This document shows, piece by piece, positions 1-8,921 of a DNA stretch of 64,000 bases (the stretch's first letter is position 1; every line of letters starts with the position of its first letter). The position numbers and the translations under genes are program-made. Where the stretch lies: positions 434,001-498,000 of the forward strand of contig NZ_JABRXF010000003.1 in the NCBI RefSeq assembly GCF_013266695.1, in the 5' to 3' direction. Source of the stretch: Hongsoonwoonella zoysiae (GTDB lineage: Bacteria; Pseudomonadota; Alphaproteobacteria; Rhizobiales; Stappiaceae). The notes under the pieces are model-generated. The model did not search any database. It had not been told where the DNA came from and saw only the letters and a list, made by a program, of their open reading frames with translations.

Positions 1-276
1 AAACACGTCGAGTTCTGGCTTGCCGAGACCGGAAACTACCGAAGCGCTTTGCGAAATCACCGCACTGTCGATCAACCTCGGAGCGGCAATCGACCAAACG
101 ACCAGCACGAAGGACGCCGGAAGAACAGTGACGATCACAAGAAAACCGCCGTGAAACGATGGTCTGGAATGCAGTTTCGAATAATCCCCATCGACAATCT
201 GGCCCGACCGCGAACGGCCGGCGAAATATGCCATGACGGCGAGCCCGGCGAGGATCAGCAAAATTGTCCAGAACAT
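1..276 (-). CDS. pstC: Phosphate ABC transporter permease PstC (partial, N-terminal 92 codons)
   Basis: The reading frame is open from an ATG at 276 to the window edge, so only the N-terminal 92 residues are present. They begin MFWTILLILAGLAVMAYFAG, a hydrophobic first membrane segment, then a basic stretch (RSRS) and a second hydrophobic segment around residues 45-60. This is the usual rhizobial PstC N-terminus. PstC is one of the two inner-membrane permeases of the high-affinity phosphate importer. It follows pstS on the same strand, 109 bp downstream and separated by a strong hairpin, as in pst operons. The identification rests on position plus topology, because the conserved permease loop lies outside the window. 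Confidence 0.75.
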   Translation of the reverse strand, partial: MFWTILLILAGLAVMAYFAGRSRSGQIVDGDYSKLHSRPSFHGGFLVIVTVLPASFVLVVWSIAAPRLIDSAVISQSASVVSGLGKPELDVF

Positions 277-345
277 GACACGTCCCGATGGGTTGGGGGA
301 AATTGCTTCAGGGCGGCATCGAGGGCGGCCCGTAAAGTGCCGCGA

Positions 346-369
346 CCGGCCGCAGCTTCGTGCGGCCGG
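346..369 (-). other. Intercistronic hairpin between pstS and pstC
   Basis: A perfect inverted repeat has arms CCGGCCGCA (346-354) and TGCGGCCGG (361-369) around a 6-nt loop. It sits between the pstS stop and the pstC start. There is no T-run after it, so it looks like an mRNA-stabilising or attenuating stem rather than a full terminator. Such stems commonly allow periplasmic binding proteins to be made in excess over their permeases. Confidence 0.55.
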
Positions 370-385
370 CTGCGCAGATCGTGTC

Positions 386-1405
386 TTAGAGGCTGAGCGG
401 CGTCAGGTTTCTGGCCGTCTCGCCAACCTCTTCACGTTTGTCCTCCGGCAGCGGGATCAGGCCTTTGTCGGTCAGGTAGCCTTCGTCGCCCCAGGTGCCT
501 TCGTCGGTAAACTCGGCAACATATTCCTCGATGCCCGGGATCACGCCGACATGCTCTTTCTTGACGTAGAAGAAGAGCGAGCGGGAAACCGGATACTCAC
601 CGTCGGCGATCGCCTCGAACGTCGGCGAAATGCCGTTGATCTTTGCACCCTTGATCTTGTCGGCATTCTGATCGAGGAACGAGAAGCCGAAGATACCGAA
701 TGCCTTCGGGTTCGCTTCCAGCTTCTGGACGATCAGGTTGTCGTTTTCGCCAGCTTCGATATAGGCGCCGTCCTCACGGATAGCCGTGCACTTGTTACCC
801 TCAAGCCCGGCATCGGCACCACCTGGAACCTGCTCGCAGCCATACTCCATGACGAGTTCTTCAAACGCGTCACGCGTACCGGAAGTCGGTGGGGGCCCCA
901 GAACCTCGATCTTCTCCGTCGGCAGCGAAGCGTCGATGTCCGACCAGTTCTGATAAGGATTGGCAACGAGCTTGCCGTCGACCGGAACTTCCTTGGCAAG
1001 GGCAAGGAATATCTGCTCGCGCGAGACGTCGAGGTCGGCGCCCGACTTTGCGTCGGCAAGCACGATGCCGTCGAAGCCGACGGTAACCTCGATCGGTGTC
1101 ACGCCGTTGGCCTGGCAGGTCTCCAGCTCTGACTTCTTCATGCGGCGCGAAGCGTTGGTGATGTCCGGCGTACCCTCGCCGACACCTTCGCAGAACAGCT
1201 TGATGCCACCGCCGGAGCCCGTGGATTCAACAACCGGCGTCTTGTAGGTCGTCTTCTGGCCGAACTGCTCCGCAACCGCGGTCGCGAACGGAAAGACAGT
1301 GGAGGAACCGACGATCTGGATCTGATCGCGCGCTTCGGCGGCCCCGGCAACGATGGTGCTTGCGGTCGCAAGCGCTACCGCACTCGCAAAAGTCTTGATT
1401 TTCAC
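386..1405 (-). CDS. pstS: Phosphate ABC transporter substrate-binding protein PstS
   Basis: This is the periplasmic phosphate-binding protein of the PstSCAB importer, 339 aa, normal length for the family. Residues 1-25 form a Sec signal peptide (basic MKIK, hydrophobic core, AEA cleavage site). Conserved phosphate-contacting motifs are GSSTVFPF (33-40), TGSGGG (62-67) and SGTRDAFEEL (175-184). It is followed by pstC and preceded by phoR on the same strand. A PHO-box-like triple repeat at 1510-1538 lies about 105 bp upstream, so transcription is probably induced by PhoB under phosphate starvation, independently of phoR read-through. Confidence 0.95.
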   Translation of the reverse strand: MKIKTFASAVALATASTIVAGAAEARDQIQIVGSSTVFPFATAVAEQFGQKTTYKTPVVESTGSGGGIKLFCEGVGEGTPDITNASRRMKKSELETCQANGVTPIEVTVGFDGIVLADAKSGADLDVSREQIFLALAKEVPVDGKLVANPYQNWSDIDASLPTEKIEVLGPPPTSGTRDAFEELVMEYGCEQVPGGADAGLEGNKCTAIREDGAYIEAGENDNLIVQKLEANPKAFGIFGFSFLDQNADKIKGAKINGISPTFEAIADGEYPVSRSLFFYVKKEHVGVIPGIEEYVAEFTDEGTWGDEGYLTDKGLIPLPEDKREEVGETARNLTPLSL

Positions 1406-1509
1406 CTGGCCTCTCCCTTCGAGTGTTCAGGATTTCTTAACGTTTGCGCTTCGCAGGCAAGTTCCCTTGCGAAACCGAGCGGACCGTAGCGGCCTCGGAT
1501 GTGACTTCT

Positions 1510-1538
1510 ATGACGATTCAATCTCAGTTTTATGACGA
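1510..1538 (-). promoter_or_regulatory. PHO box: three PhoB-type half-sites upstream of pstS
   Basis: Read on the minus strand, three 7-mers recur with exact 11-bp periodicity: TCGTCAT, CTGAGAT, TCGTCAT, separated by the A/T-rich 4-mers AAAA and TGAA. This matches the known PhoB site architecture (CTGTCAT-like direct repeats every 11 bp). It starts 3 bp beyond the phoR stop and precedes pstS by about 105 bp. Confidence 0.7.
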
Positions 1539-1540
1539 TA

Positions 1541-2923
1541 TTAGCTATTGATTTGATGAGGCTTTTCGGTCTCCGCGTCAGCCTTGTAACGATCGGCCTT
1601 GCTTATTTTGACCGTGAAACAGGCGCCTTGCCCGCCAGTGCTTTCGATTTCCAGCCTTGCGCGATGTCGCGTGAGAATGTGCTTGACGATCGCAAGCCCC
1701 AGGCCCGTTCCCTTCATTTCCCGGCTTGTCGCCACGTCAACCCGGTAGAAGCGCTCCGTCAGCCGGGGAAGATGCTCCGCCTCGATGCCGGGTCCGTAAT
1801 CGCGAATCGATATCGCCCACCATTCGGTGCCACGCATTTCGGCATCAGCCCTTGCCGCTATGTCCAGGCGTTTGCCGGACGCACCGTATTTGAGCGCATT
1901 TTCAGTCAGGTTTTCAAAGACTTCCGTCAGTTCATCCTTGTCGCCGCGCACCAGGATTTCGCCGGGGGGCAGATCAAGGGCAAGTTCAACCCCAAGTTCA
2001 TCCGCAAGAGGTTTCAGCGACTCCGCATTGTGTTCGATGACATCCCTCAGATCGACAAGAGTGTCCGGTTGGACATGTGCCTTGAGTTCGATACGCGACA
2101 GCGAAAGCAGATCGTCGATCAGGCGCTTCATCCTGCCTGCCTGCTCCAGCATGATGGAAAGAAACCTTTCACGCGCCTGCGGGTCTTCCCGTGCCGGCCC
2201 CAGCAAGGTTTCGATGAAGCCGGTGAGCGAGGCAAGCGGCGTTCTGAGTTCATGACTGGCGTTCGCGACGAAGTCGGCCCGCATTCGTTCCAGCCGGCGC
2301 TGCTCCGTCAGATCGCGCACGGTCACGATAATGAAGCCGGAGCCATTGCGCGGCTTGTCGGGCGCGAAAGCCTGGACGGGCGCGATATGAGCCTCCATCC
2401 AAAGCTCGGTTGGAACCTTCTCGCTCCATTCGATGCGCTCCGACCCGCCGCCGGAACTTACCCGGTCGAGCGCTTCAAGAAGCGCGGGCGGGCGAAGCTT
2501 GAAAGAAAGAGGATCACCCGGCCGCACCTTACCGAAGCGGTCACGCGCGGCCGGGTTGGCATAACGCGTGATCCCGCGCCGGTCGACGAGGAAGCACGGA
2601 TCGGGCAGCGCATCGACGACCATTTTCATGCCAGTGTCGGGCCAGTGGCTCGGTGCGCCTGCAACCCGTGCGGCGCTCCTGGCAAGGCTCAGGTTGCGTC
2701 GGCCGCTCAAGCCCGTTGCCAGAAGAACGACACAGAAACCCGCGACACCAACCCATGCCGGGATGTCGTAAGTCGCCACCGCGGCAATACACAATGCCGC
2801 GGCACTGAGAAGGATCCACCGCACCCGGGCGAACTTCTGCCGGATGCTTTTGCCGAATTTCAGGCTGGAGCTTCTACTTGCCGTAGTCTCGCGGGTTTCC
2901 TGTTTCACTGCATTTTCGTTCAT
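1541..2923 (-). CDS. phoR: Phosphate regulon sensor histidine kinase PhoR
   Basis: A membrane sensor kinase of 460 aa. Two closely spaced hydrophobic segments (about 36-52 and 55-72) form a hairpin anchor with almost no periplasmic loop, as usual for PhoR. A PAS-like domain follows (about 100-205). The dimerisation/phosphoacceptor motif SHELRTPLAS puts the phosphorylated His at 224. The ATP domain shows an N-box (ENLTENALKYG, about 337-347), DYGPGI (375-380) and GTGLGL (405-410). Its place directly before pstS/pstC supports PhoR rather than another PAS kinase. The partner response regulator PhoB is not in the window. Confidence 0.9.
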   Translation of the reverse strand: MNENAVKQETRETTASRSSSLKFGKSIRQKFARVRWILLSAAALCIAAVATYDIPAWVGVAGFCVVLLATGLSGRRNLSLARSAARVAGAPSHWPDTGMKMVVDALPDPCFLVDRRGITRYANPAARDRFGKVRPGDPLSFKLRPPALLEALDRVSSGGGSERIEWSEKVPTELWMEAHIAPVQAFAPDKPRNGSGFIIVTVRDLTEQRRLERMRADFVANASHELRTPLASLTGFIETLLGPAREDPQARERFLSIMLEQAGRMKRLIDDLLSLSRIELKAHVQPDTLVDLRDVIEHNAESLKPLADELGVELALDLPPGEILVRGDKDELTEVFENLTENALKYGASGKRLDIAARADAEMRGTEWWAISIRDYGPGIEAEHLPRLTERFYRVDVATSREMKGTGLGLAIVKHILTRHRARLEIESTGGQGACFTVKISKADRYKADAETEKPHQINS

Positions 2924-3173
2924 CGGTTGGCGGCCGGCCGCCCTCTGGAGATTGCACCTTTAGGGAGCGGGCCGCGTACGGTCCGCAATCCCTTGCAGCA
3001 ATGTGACAAATCCACATAGCATGGGGCTTGTGACGTTCCCAAGACGCAAGGAGCGGCAGTTTACCTTCGTTTATGGGCGCCATACACACCGAATTGCCGT
3101 CACGCGCAAGAAGAACGCACCATCGCCGGCTATACCGCTTAGGGCCATTCTGGCCGGCGGCGACAGGCAATTC

Positions 3174-3650
3174 TCATGACTTCGCTGCCGCGCAATCGCT
3201 GAGCGCCTTGAGGCAATAGGGCCAGCCTTCGGGCGAAGACATCGCCGCCCGATAGCTCTCTCCATCGACGCCGTGACGCAGGAACTCCGAATGGGAGAGT
3301 TCCACAAGCGTTGCGTCATTCGCAGAACGGAAAGCGACCATCACACGGCTCGCGGCGGCCGGATCGGCCACAAGTTCACGGCCCGGACCAATCTGCCAGG
3401 CAATGCGGATGTAAAGCGGGCGTTCAATCGAAAGAACCGTTCCCCAGACAATACGTTGGCCGGAATTGGAAAGCTCATAGCATGCGCCGCCGAGGAAAGG
3501 CTCGACGCCGATCTCCTGCAGGTCATTGCCGGAAAACGTGTATTCGCGCGGCCACCAGCGGCCGAAACCATCGACGAAAAGATCGAACGCCGCTTCGCGC
3601 GAGCAAGGAAGCCGCGCTTGGAAGACAGAGGCGCTGTCAGGTGCGGACAT
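3174..3650 (-). CDS. SRPBCC (START/AHSA1-like) domain protein
   Basis: A 158-aa soluble protein with an SRPBCC-type fold. The N-terminal part (PCSREAAFDLFVDGFGRWWP) is the typical START/AHSA1 opening strand and helix, and the C-terminal half has the LVELSHSEF strand and the long final helix (SPEGWPYCLKAL). These proteins bind hydrophobic ligands or act as Hsp90-activator-like proteins, but no ligand can be predicted here. It stands alone; about 250 bp separate it from phoR and about 180 bp from the next gene. Confidence 0.75.
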   Translation of the reverse strand: MSAPDSASVFQARLPCSREAAFDLFVDGFGRWWPREYTFSGNDLQEIGVEPFLGGACYELSNSGQRIVWGTVLSIERPLYIRIAWQIGPGRELVADPAAASRVMVAFRSANDATLVELSHSEFLRHGVDGESYRAAMSSPEGWPYCLKALSDCAAAKS

Positions 3651-3831
3651 TGAAAATTCCTATTCTTCGTGGCCTCCGGCCAGCGGCTTTGGGCGGGGCT
3701 GTCTCCCTTGGGCTATCATCCCGGGCGTCACCGCCACAACAGTTGTCACCGCAAAGAATACACCGATCGCTTCGGCGACGGGAGGAAGGTCGATAGCAAC
3801 ATTGTATCGTGCGCCGACGGGTTGGCGGCGG

Positions 3832-5328
3832 TCATTCAAGCAGCGACAGGCGCAGGTCCGCCCGCCTCCTCAGCCAGGGGCTGGGCCGGTAGCGGGGGTC
3901 GCCGGAAAGCGCCACGATGCCTTCCAGGATCTCCAGAACCACATCGGCGCCTAATTCATCTCCCCAGGAAAGCGGGCCGTGCGGATAACCAAGGCCGAGC
4001 GTTACCGCCTTGTCGATATCCGCAGGCGTCGCGATGCCGGCCTGTGCAATATCGCAGGCGATGTTGACGATTGTCGCGATCACACGTTGCGCCACGAAGC
4101 CCGTTGAATCCGCGATTATCGTCACGAGGCTTCCATCGGTGGAAAATGCCGCGGCGGCGCGCGAGATTGTTTTCCTCGTCGTCGCCGGTGTGCGCATGAG
4201 CGTGCGCCGCCGGTCGAGCGGAAAGAGCGTGTCGACCGCGATCACCCGCCTGGCGTCCAGGTCTTCTGCGATGGCGGCGGCCGAAGCATCTGTTCCTATC
4301 GGTGTGACAACCACCACCGCATTTTCGGACGGGCGCTCGCCCGTTTCGACCGTAACGCCGGCGGACATCAGCGCTTCATGCACGAGAGCGGCCCGTTCGG
4401 GCCTCGCATTGCTGATCCAGACCGCCCCCGGATCGACGTTTTCGCGACTGGCCTCTTCAGGCTCCGCCTTCTTTCCTTCCTGATAGGCATAGAAGCCCTC
4501 GCCCGTCTTGCGGCCAAGCAGACCTGCGGAAAGCCGCTGGTCGATCAAGGGTGAAGGGCGGAAACGCGGCTCCTGATAGAACTGGTTGTAGACCTGTGTC
4601 ATCACCGGGCCGGAGACGTCGAGCCCGGTGAGATCCAGAAGCTCGAAGGGCCCCATGCGAAACCCTGCCGTGTCCCTCAGGATGCGGTCGATATCGGCAG
4701 GCTCCGCCACCTGCTCGCGTAAAAGCTGAAGCGCCTCGGTCACATACCCGCGTCCTGCGTGATTGACGAGAAAACCCGGCGTATCGGACGCGCGCACGGC
4801 CTCGTGACGCGCTTCAAATGCGAGTTTGGTCAGGGTATCGGCCACGTCCGGCTTCGTTCTCGCACCGGGGATTACCTCCACAACCTTCATCAACGGCACG
4901 GGATTGAAGAAGTGGTATCCGGCCACCCGTTCCGGCTTTTCGCATCCCGCTGCGATGGCGGTTACGGAAAGCGAGCTTGTGTTCGTCGCCAGGATTGCAT
5001 CCGCGCTCAGGATTTTTTCAAGTTTTGAAAAAAGCTCCCGTTTCGCCTCCAGCTTTTCGACGATCGCCTCGATCACGAGGTCGCAAGGGGCAAGCGCCTC
5101 AAGCTTTCCTGCAACCTCTATACGGTTTGTGGCGGCTTTCGCCTCTTCCGCGCTCATACGCCCCTTTTCGGCGAGCCTTGCAAGCATGCCGGCGACGAAG
5201 TCCCGCGCTTCGGCTGCCGCACCCTCGCGCGCGTCATGCAGCAGGATGCGGTTTCCGCTTGCGGCGAAAATCTGCGCAATGCCGCGCCCCATCGTCCCGG
5301 TTCCGACGATGCCGATAGTCAGGCTCAT
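3832..5328 (-). CDS. 3-hydroxyacyl-CoA dehydrogenase, PaaH/FadB2-type with duplicated C-terminal domain
   Basis: Oxidises 3-hydroxyacyl-CoA to 3-oxoacyl-CoA with NAD+. The protein is 498 aa from the ATG at 5328, which has an AGAGGA ribosome site 7 nt upstream; an upstream ATG at 5370 would add 14 unconserved residues. The Rossmann motif GIVGTGTMGRGIAQ (about 5-18), the HFFNP substrate motif and a full 3HCDH C-terminal domain are followed by a second 3HCDH-like copy. This is the long architecture seen in PaaH (3-hydroxyadipyl-CoA dehydrogenase). It lies 38 bp after the enoyl-CoA hydratase gene, so the two form an operon. No other paa ring-cleavage genes are present, so the substrate is uncertain. 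Confidence 0.88.
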   Translation of the reverse strand: MSLTIGIVGTGTMGRGIAQIFAASGNRILLHDAREGAAAEARDFVAGMLARLAEKGRMSAEEAKAATNRIEVAGKLEALAPCDLVIEAIVEKLEAKRELFSKLEKILSADAILATNTSSLSVTAIAAGCEKPERVAGYHFFNPVPLMKVVEVIPGARTKPDVADTLTKLAFEARHEAVRASDTPGFLVNHAGRGYVTEALQLLREQVAEPADIDRILRDTAGFRMGPFELLDLTGLDVSGPVMTQVYNQFYQEPRFRPSPLIDQRLSAGLLGRKTGEGFYAYQEGKKAEPEEASRENVDPGAVWISNARPERAALVHEALMSAGVTVETGERPSENAVVVVTPIGTDASAAAIAEDLDARRVIAVDTLFPLDRRRTLMRTPATTRKTISRAAAAFSTDGSLVTIIADSTGFVAQRVIATIVNIACDIAQAGIATPADIDKAVTLGLGYPHGPLSWGDELGADVVLEILEGIVALSGDPRYRPSPWLRRRADLRLSLLE

Positions 5329-5366
5329 GATTTTATCCTCTGGAATCCAGCCCCCCGCAGCGAATG

Positions 5367-6140
5367 TCACTCGCCGCGGAAATGCGGCTTGCGCTTGTCG
5401 AGGAAGGCGGACATGCCTTCCTTCTGGTCCGCCGTGTCGAACAGCATGTGATAGGACTTTCGCTCCAGCGCGATCGCGGATTGAAGCGGCAGATCGGCAC
5501 CGAGAAGCACTGTTTCCTTGATATGCTCCAACGCGATCGGCGGCAGGCGTGCGATCTTCACCGCCATTTTCACCGCCGTTTCGAGCACTTCATCGTCGGC
5601 GGCAAGCTCCGAAACGAGCCCCCAGTCCGCGGCGGTTTCAGCGTCGATAATATCGCCTGTCATGAGAAGACGGAAAGCGCGGTATTTGCCGACGGCCCGC
5701 ACGAGCCGCTGTGTGCCGCCCGCGCCGGGCATGATCCCGAGCTTCACTTCGGGCAGGCCGAATTGCGCACCCTCGCCCGCGATAATGATGTCCGCGTGAA
5801 GCGCCAGCTCGCAGCCGCCGCCGAGTGCATATCCGTTGACCGCGGCAAGAACCGGCTTCGGAAAATCCGCAACCACCTGCCAGAGCTTGTGAAACGCGAG
5901 CCGGTGCATGCCCATGGGCGTTTCTTCCGCAACCACCGTGATGTCGGCTCCAGCCGCAAAGGACGTGGTATCGCCCGCGATCACCACGGCGCGGACGTCA
6001 TGGTCGGCCTCGGCACGCCTCAAGGCCTCGGCAAGCGCGATCCGCACTTCCGTGTTCAACGCGTTTCGCGCTTCGGGGCGGTTGATCTTAAGGAGCAGAA
6101 CTCCCGGTTCCGGCCTTTCCTCGATCAGACAGTCCGTCAT
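5367..6140 (-). CDS. Enoyl-CoA hydratase (PaaF-like crotonase)
   Basis: Hydrates trans-2-enoyl-CoA to 3-hydroxyacyl-CoA. About 257 aa from the ATG at 6140, which has a GGAGGAG site just upstream; an ATG at 6167 lies further upstream. Both catalytic glutamates of true hydratases are in place, in GGGCELALHADI and in FGLPEVKLG, followed by the oxyanion-loop motif PGAGGTQRL. It is transcribed just before the 3-hydroxyacyl-CoA dehydrogenase, giving a consecutive hydratase/dehydrogenase pair. Of the crotonases in this window it is the one with a complete hydratase active site. Confidence 0.9.
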   Translation of the reverse strand: MTDCLIEERPEPGVLLLKINRPEARNALNTEVRIALAEALRRAEADHDVRAVVIAGDTTSFAAGADITVVAEETPMGMHRLAFHKLWQVVADFPKPVLAAVNGYALGGGCELALHADIIIAGEGAQFGLPEVKLGIMPGAGGTQRLVRAVGKYRAFRLLMTGDIIDAETAADWGLVSELAADDEVLETAVKMAVKIARLPPIALEHIKETVLLGADLPLQSAIALERKSYHMLFDTADQKEGMSAFLDKRKPHFRGE

Positions 6141-6288
6141 CGCCCGCTCCTCCAGATAGTCGCTCACCGGACAACGGAGTGCAGGAGGCTTACGCCTCCT
6201 GTCAAGAAATTCGTTTCAGTTGCGACAGTTTAAATATAAAACATTTACGCGGATGATACTCGGAAATCCTTCTGCGCTTACATGTCGA

Positions 6289-6657
6289 TTACACCGGAAC
6301 GACGTTCAAAACGTCCACTTCGCGCGGGTCGAGGCCCGCCTTGTCGGCGCAATGAAGGACCGCAAGACCTTCCGCGCAATCCGCGTCGCGCGCCTTCAGG
6401 CGAAAGGTCTGCGGCTCGCCGCCTTCGGGACGCACCGAGACCTCGAACATATGGATGTGCCCGTGTTCCAGCCTGCCCTCCGGGTCGGGCTCGAAGGAGA
6501 CGATTTTCACATCGGCAGGGTTCCAGCCGAATTCGAAGCCTGCCATGATCCTCGCATGATCGGCGACTTCATGCTCGCTCATCGCTTGCACGGGAATGGT
6601 CTCGATCTTGCCGTCATAGCTCACTGTCGCGCGATAGTTCACCCAGATGTCCGACAC
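6289..6657 (-). CDS. Conserved hypothetical protein, 122 aa
   Basis: A small acidic soluble protein with no signal peptide or membrane segment; I do not recognise the family. It has two similar-looking halves of alternating strand and charged residues (VNYRATVSYDGKIET near the N-terminus and FEVSVRPEGGEPQTF near residue 75), HGHIH at about residues 65-69 and two cysteines. It may be a small beta-rich domain. Codon usage is like its neighbours. It is on the same strand as the Mn transporter genes but 87 bp downstream of them, so co-transcription is possible. Confidence 0.6.
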   Translation of the reverse strand: MSDIWVNYRATVSYDGKIETIPVQAMSEHEVADHARIMAGFEFGWNPADVKIVSFEPDPEGRLEHGHIHMFEVSVRPEGGEPQTFRLKARDADCAEGLAVLHCADKAGLDPREVDVLNVVPV

Positions 6658-6744
6658 GCCAAGCTCCTCCCGGCACCGACTTCGAAAATAACGCCACGGT
6701 ACTATTGAACAGTTCCCGGGTGCCGTCCAGTCGCCGCGGCGGGA

Positions 6745-7680
6745 TCAGGCGCGTTGCATGCGCCGCCTTGCGATCACCCCGTAGCGCGGGGCGAAAACCA
6801 TCGCCACGACCTGTATAAGCCCTGCCACCACCGCGATCATGCCCGCCGCCGACACGCTCATGTCATGGCCAAGCCAGACCGGACCGAATGCCGCGAACAC
6901 ATAGCCGATGATGCCGCTCGAAAAGGCGACGACGCCGGAAAGTACAAGCTGCGTCGACAGTCTGTCGGTCAGAAGGCGCGCCGTCGCCGCCGGGCAAATG
7001 AACATCGCGATCACCAGGATCGACCCGACCGCGTCGAAGGCCGCAACCGCCGCGACCGCCACCATCACGATCAGCAGCGTGCCTACCAGCTTTGAGGATA
7101 TGCCAAGCGTATCGGCGAAAAGCGGATCGAAGCTGACCAGCTTCAATTCCTTGTAGAACGCGAGAATGAATGCGATCACCGCCATGTTCACGACGACGAG
7201 CCGCAAGACCGAAACAGGCAGCGTGGCCAGGATTTCAGGCCGCAGCAGGTCGCCCCAAGCCGCCGCCTCCAGCCAGATCGCGCTTTCAAGGTTGCCGTAA
7301 AGCGCGTGCTCCACGTCGATATGAACGCCGGACGCTCCCGTCTGCTCCAAAAGCAGGACGCCGGCTGCGAACATGGACGTAAAGACGACGCCCATCGCCG
7401 CTCCCGGTTCCACCTTGCCGAGCCGCCGCACAAGTTCGATCAGACCGACGGAGACCAGAGCCGCGAAGCCCGCCCCCAGCATCATCGGCAGGGAATCGAG
7501 CGTGCCCGTGATGAGAAAGCCGAGAACGATTCCGGGAAGCACGACGTGGCTGATGGCATCTCCCATCAGGCTTTGCCGCCTGAGCACCAGGAAATTGCCG
7601 AGAAGGCCGCAGCAAAGTGCCGCAAGACTGCCGAGCAGGATCGAGGGAAAATCGAACTGCAGGAAAATTTCGGCGCTCAT
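6745..7680 (-). CDS. sitD: Manganese/zinc ABC transporter permease (SitD/MntD-like)
   Basis: Integral inner-membrane permease of an ABC-3 family metal importer. It is 311 aa with about eight hydrophobic segments. The family signature near the N-terminus (RRQSLMGDAISHVVLPGIVLGF) includes the conserved SLMGDAISH motif that contacts the ATPase. Its start overlaps the stop of the preceding permease gene by 4 bp (ATGA), so the two are translationally coupled. It is last in a four-gene operon: binding protein, ATPase, permease, permease. Confidence 0.88.
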   Translation of the reverse strand: MSAEIFLQFDFPSILLGSLAALCCGLLGNFLVLRRQSLMGDAISHVVLPGIVLGFLITGTLDSLPMMLGAGFAALVSVGLIELVRRLGKVEPGAAMGVVFTSMFAAGVLLLEQTGASGVHIDVEHALYGNLESAIWLEAAAWGDLLRPEILATLPVSVLRLVVVNMAVIAFILAFYKELKLVSFDPLFADTLGISSKLVGTLLIVMVAVAAVAAFDAVGSILVIAMFICPAATARLLTDRLSTQLVLSGVVAFSSGIIGYVFAAFGPVWLGHDMSVSAAGMIAVVAGLIQVVAMVFAPRYGVIARRRMQRA

Positions 7681-8912
7681 GCGGCACCTCCCGCGGCATT
7701 TGCCGCGTCATGCGGTGCAAGCCGCGTTTCGAGATCGGCCACCATGTCGGGCGAAAGTACCTCATCGATAGGCTTGAGGGACCAGTCGGCAAGTGCATGC
7801 GCCTCGTCCGGATATTCCTCGCGCCAAAGATTCCAGAGCGCCTGGTCCCGGTCTATGCGGCGCGCGGCGGACCAGCCGGCTTCTGTGGGACGCAGATCTC
7901 CCGTCAGGTATCTTTGCTTGATCAGGAGCTTGCGCGTGATCGGCTCCAGGATGGGCTCGTCATGGGCAACCGCAAGAAGCCCCTGGCGCAGATGCACGAT
8001 CTTCTGAAAGCGGCGGTGACGCAGCAGGGACGACATAAGCCCGCGCACAGGAGAGACCAGCATGGAGACGGCGAATAGCGCAAAGAGAATAAGAACGATC
8101 AGCGCACCCGTGGGCAAGTCCGGCGCGCTTGCGGAAAGACACGCGCCAACGTAGCTGCCGGTCGCGCCGATCGCCGCCGAAATCGGCACGAAGCGCGACA
8201 CGCGCTCGGTCCAGAAGCGGGCCGCGACCGGTGGGATGATGGTGAGCGCGATCACCAGCACGAGCCCGACGGTCTTCAGCCCGATCACCACGACGGCGAG
8301 AAGCAGCGTAAGCAGCGCGATATCCAGCCTGCGCACGCCGAGGCCCGTGCTGCCGGCAAAATCCTCGTCGAAACATAGAAGCGCGAATTCCTTGAAGAGC
8401 GCCAGTACGATCAACGCGACAATTCCGGCGGCGGCAGCGATCGTCATCGCCTCGGACGAAAGCATGCCTGACGTCGAGCCCAGCAGGAACCCGCTGAGGC
8501 CTGCCTGACCGGATATGGCAAGCGACTGCAGCACCGTCAAAAGCACCATGCCTAGCGCAAAAAAAGTGGAAAGAACCGTGCCAATCGCCGTATCTTCGGT
8601 CAGGCGTGTGTTGGCCTTGATCCAGTCTACGCAGATCATGCCGATGCCGGCGGTAAGTGCCGCGCCAGCAAGCAGAAGCGGCAGCGAACGTCCATCCCCG
8701 AAAAGCCAGACTCCCGTAAGAAAGCCGAGAACGACGCCCGGCAGCGTTGCATGACTCATGGCGTCGGAGACGAGGGAGCGCTTGCGCAGGAGGACGAAGG
8801 CGCCAACGGCCCCGCTCCCGGCACCAAGGAGGGCGGAGCCGATGGCGACGACCGCCGTATTGTAGCCGGCGGAAAGCATCAATGCGTTCAGAAAACTTTC
8901 GAGGAACGTCAT
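7677..8912 (-). CDS. sitC: Manganese/zinc ABC transporter permease with C-terminal winged-helix/DtxR-like domain (SitC-like)
   Basis: A 411-aa ABC-3 permease, about 120 residues longer than the usual 280-290. Residues 1 to about 290 are the membrane part, with the family motif KRSLVSDAMSHATLPGVVLGF near residue 45. From about residue 295 a soluble tail follows: it has helix-rich sequence, a segment reading ITRKLLIKQRYLTGDLRPTE like a winged helix, then WREEYPDEAHALADWSLKP resembling the dimerisation/metal-site segment of DtxR/MntR repressors. The tail probably lies in the cytoplasm and may sense metal. It follows the ATPase gene after a 9-bp gap and overlaps the next permease gene by 4 bp. 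Confidence 0.85.
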   Translation of the reverse strand: MTFLESFLNALMLSAGYNTAVVAIGSALLGAGSGAVGAFVLLRKRSLVSDAMSHATLPGVVLGFLTGVWLFGDGRSLPLLLAGAALTAGIGMICVDWIKANTRLTEDTAIGTVLSTFFALGMVLLTVLQSLAISGQAGLSGFLLGSTSGMLSSEAMTIAAAAGIVALIVLALFKEFALLCFDEDFAGSTGLGVRRLDIALLTLLLAVVVIGLKTVGLVLVIALTIIPPVAARFWTERVSRFVPISAAIGATGSYVGACLSASAPDLPTGALIVLILFALFAVSMLVSPVRGLMSSLLRHRRFQKIVHLRQGLLAVAHDEPILEPITRKLLIKQRYLTGDLRPTEAGWSAARRIDRDQALWNLWREEYPDEAHALADWSLKPIDEVLSPDMVADLETRLAPHDAANAAGGAA

Positions 8913-8921
8913 ATCCTGGCA

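Noticed and set aside
1532-3019. 495-codon plus-strand frame opposite phoR
   Set aside because: phoR on the minus strand has all histidine-kinase boxes; the plus frame has none.
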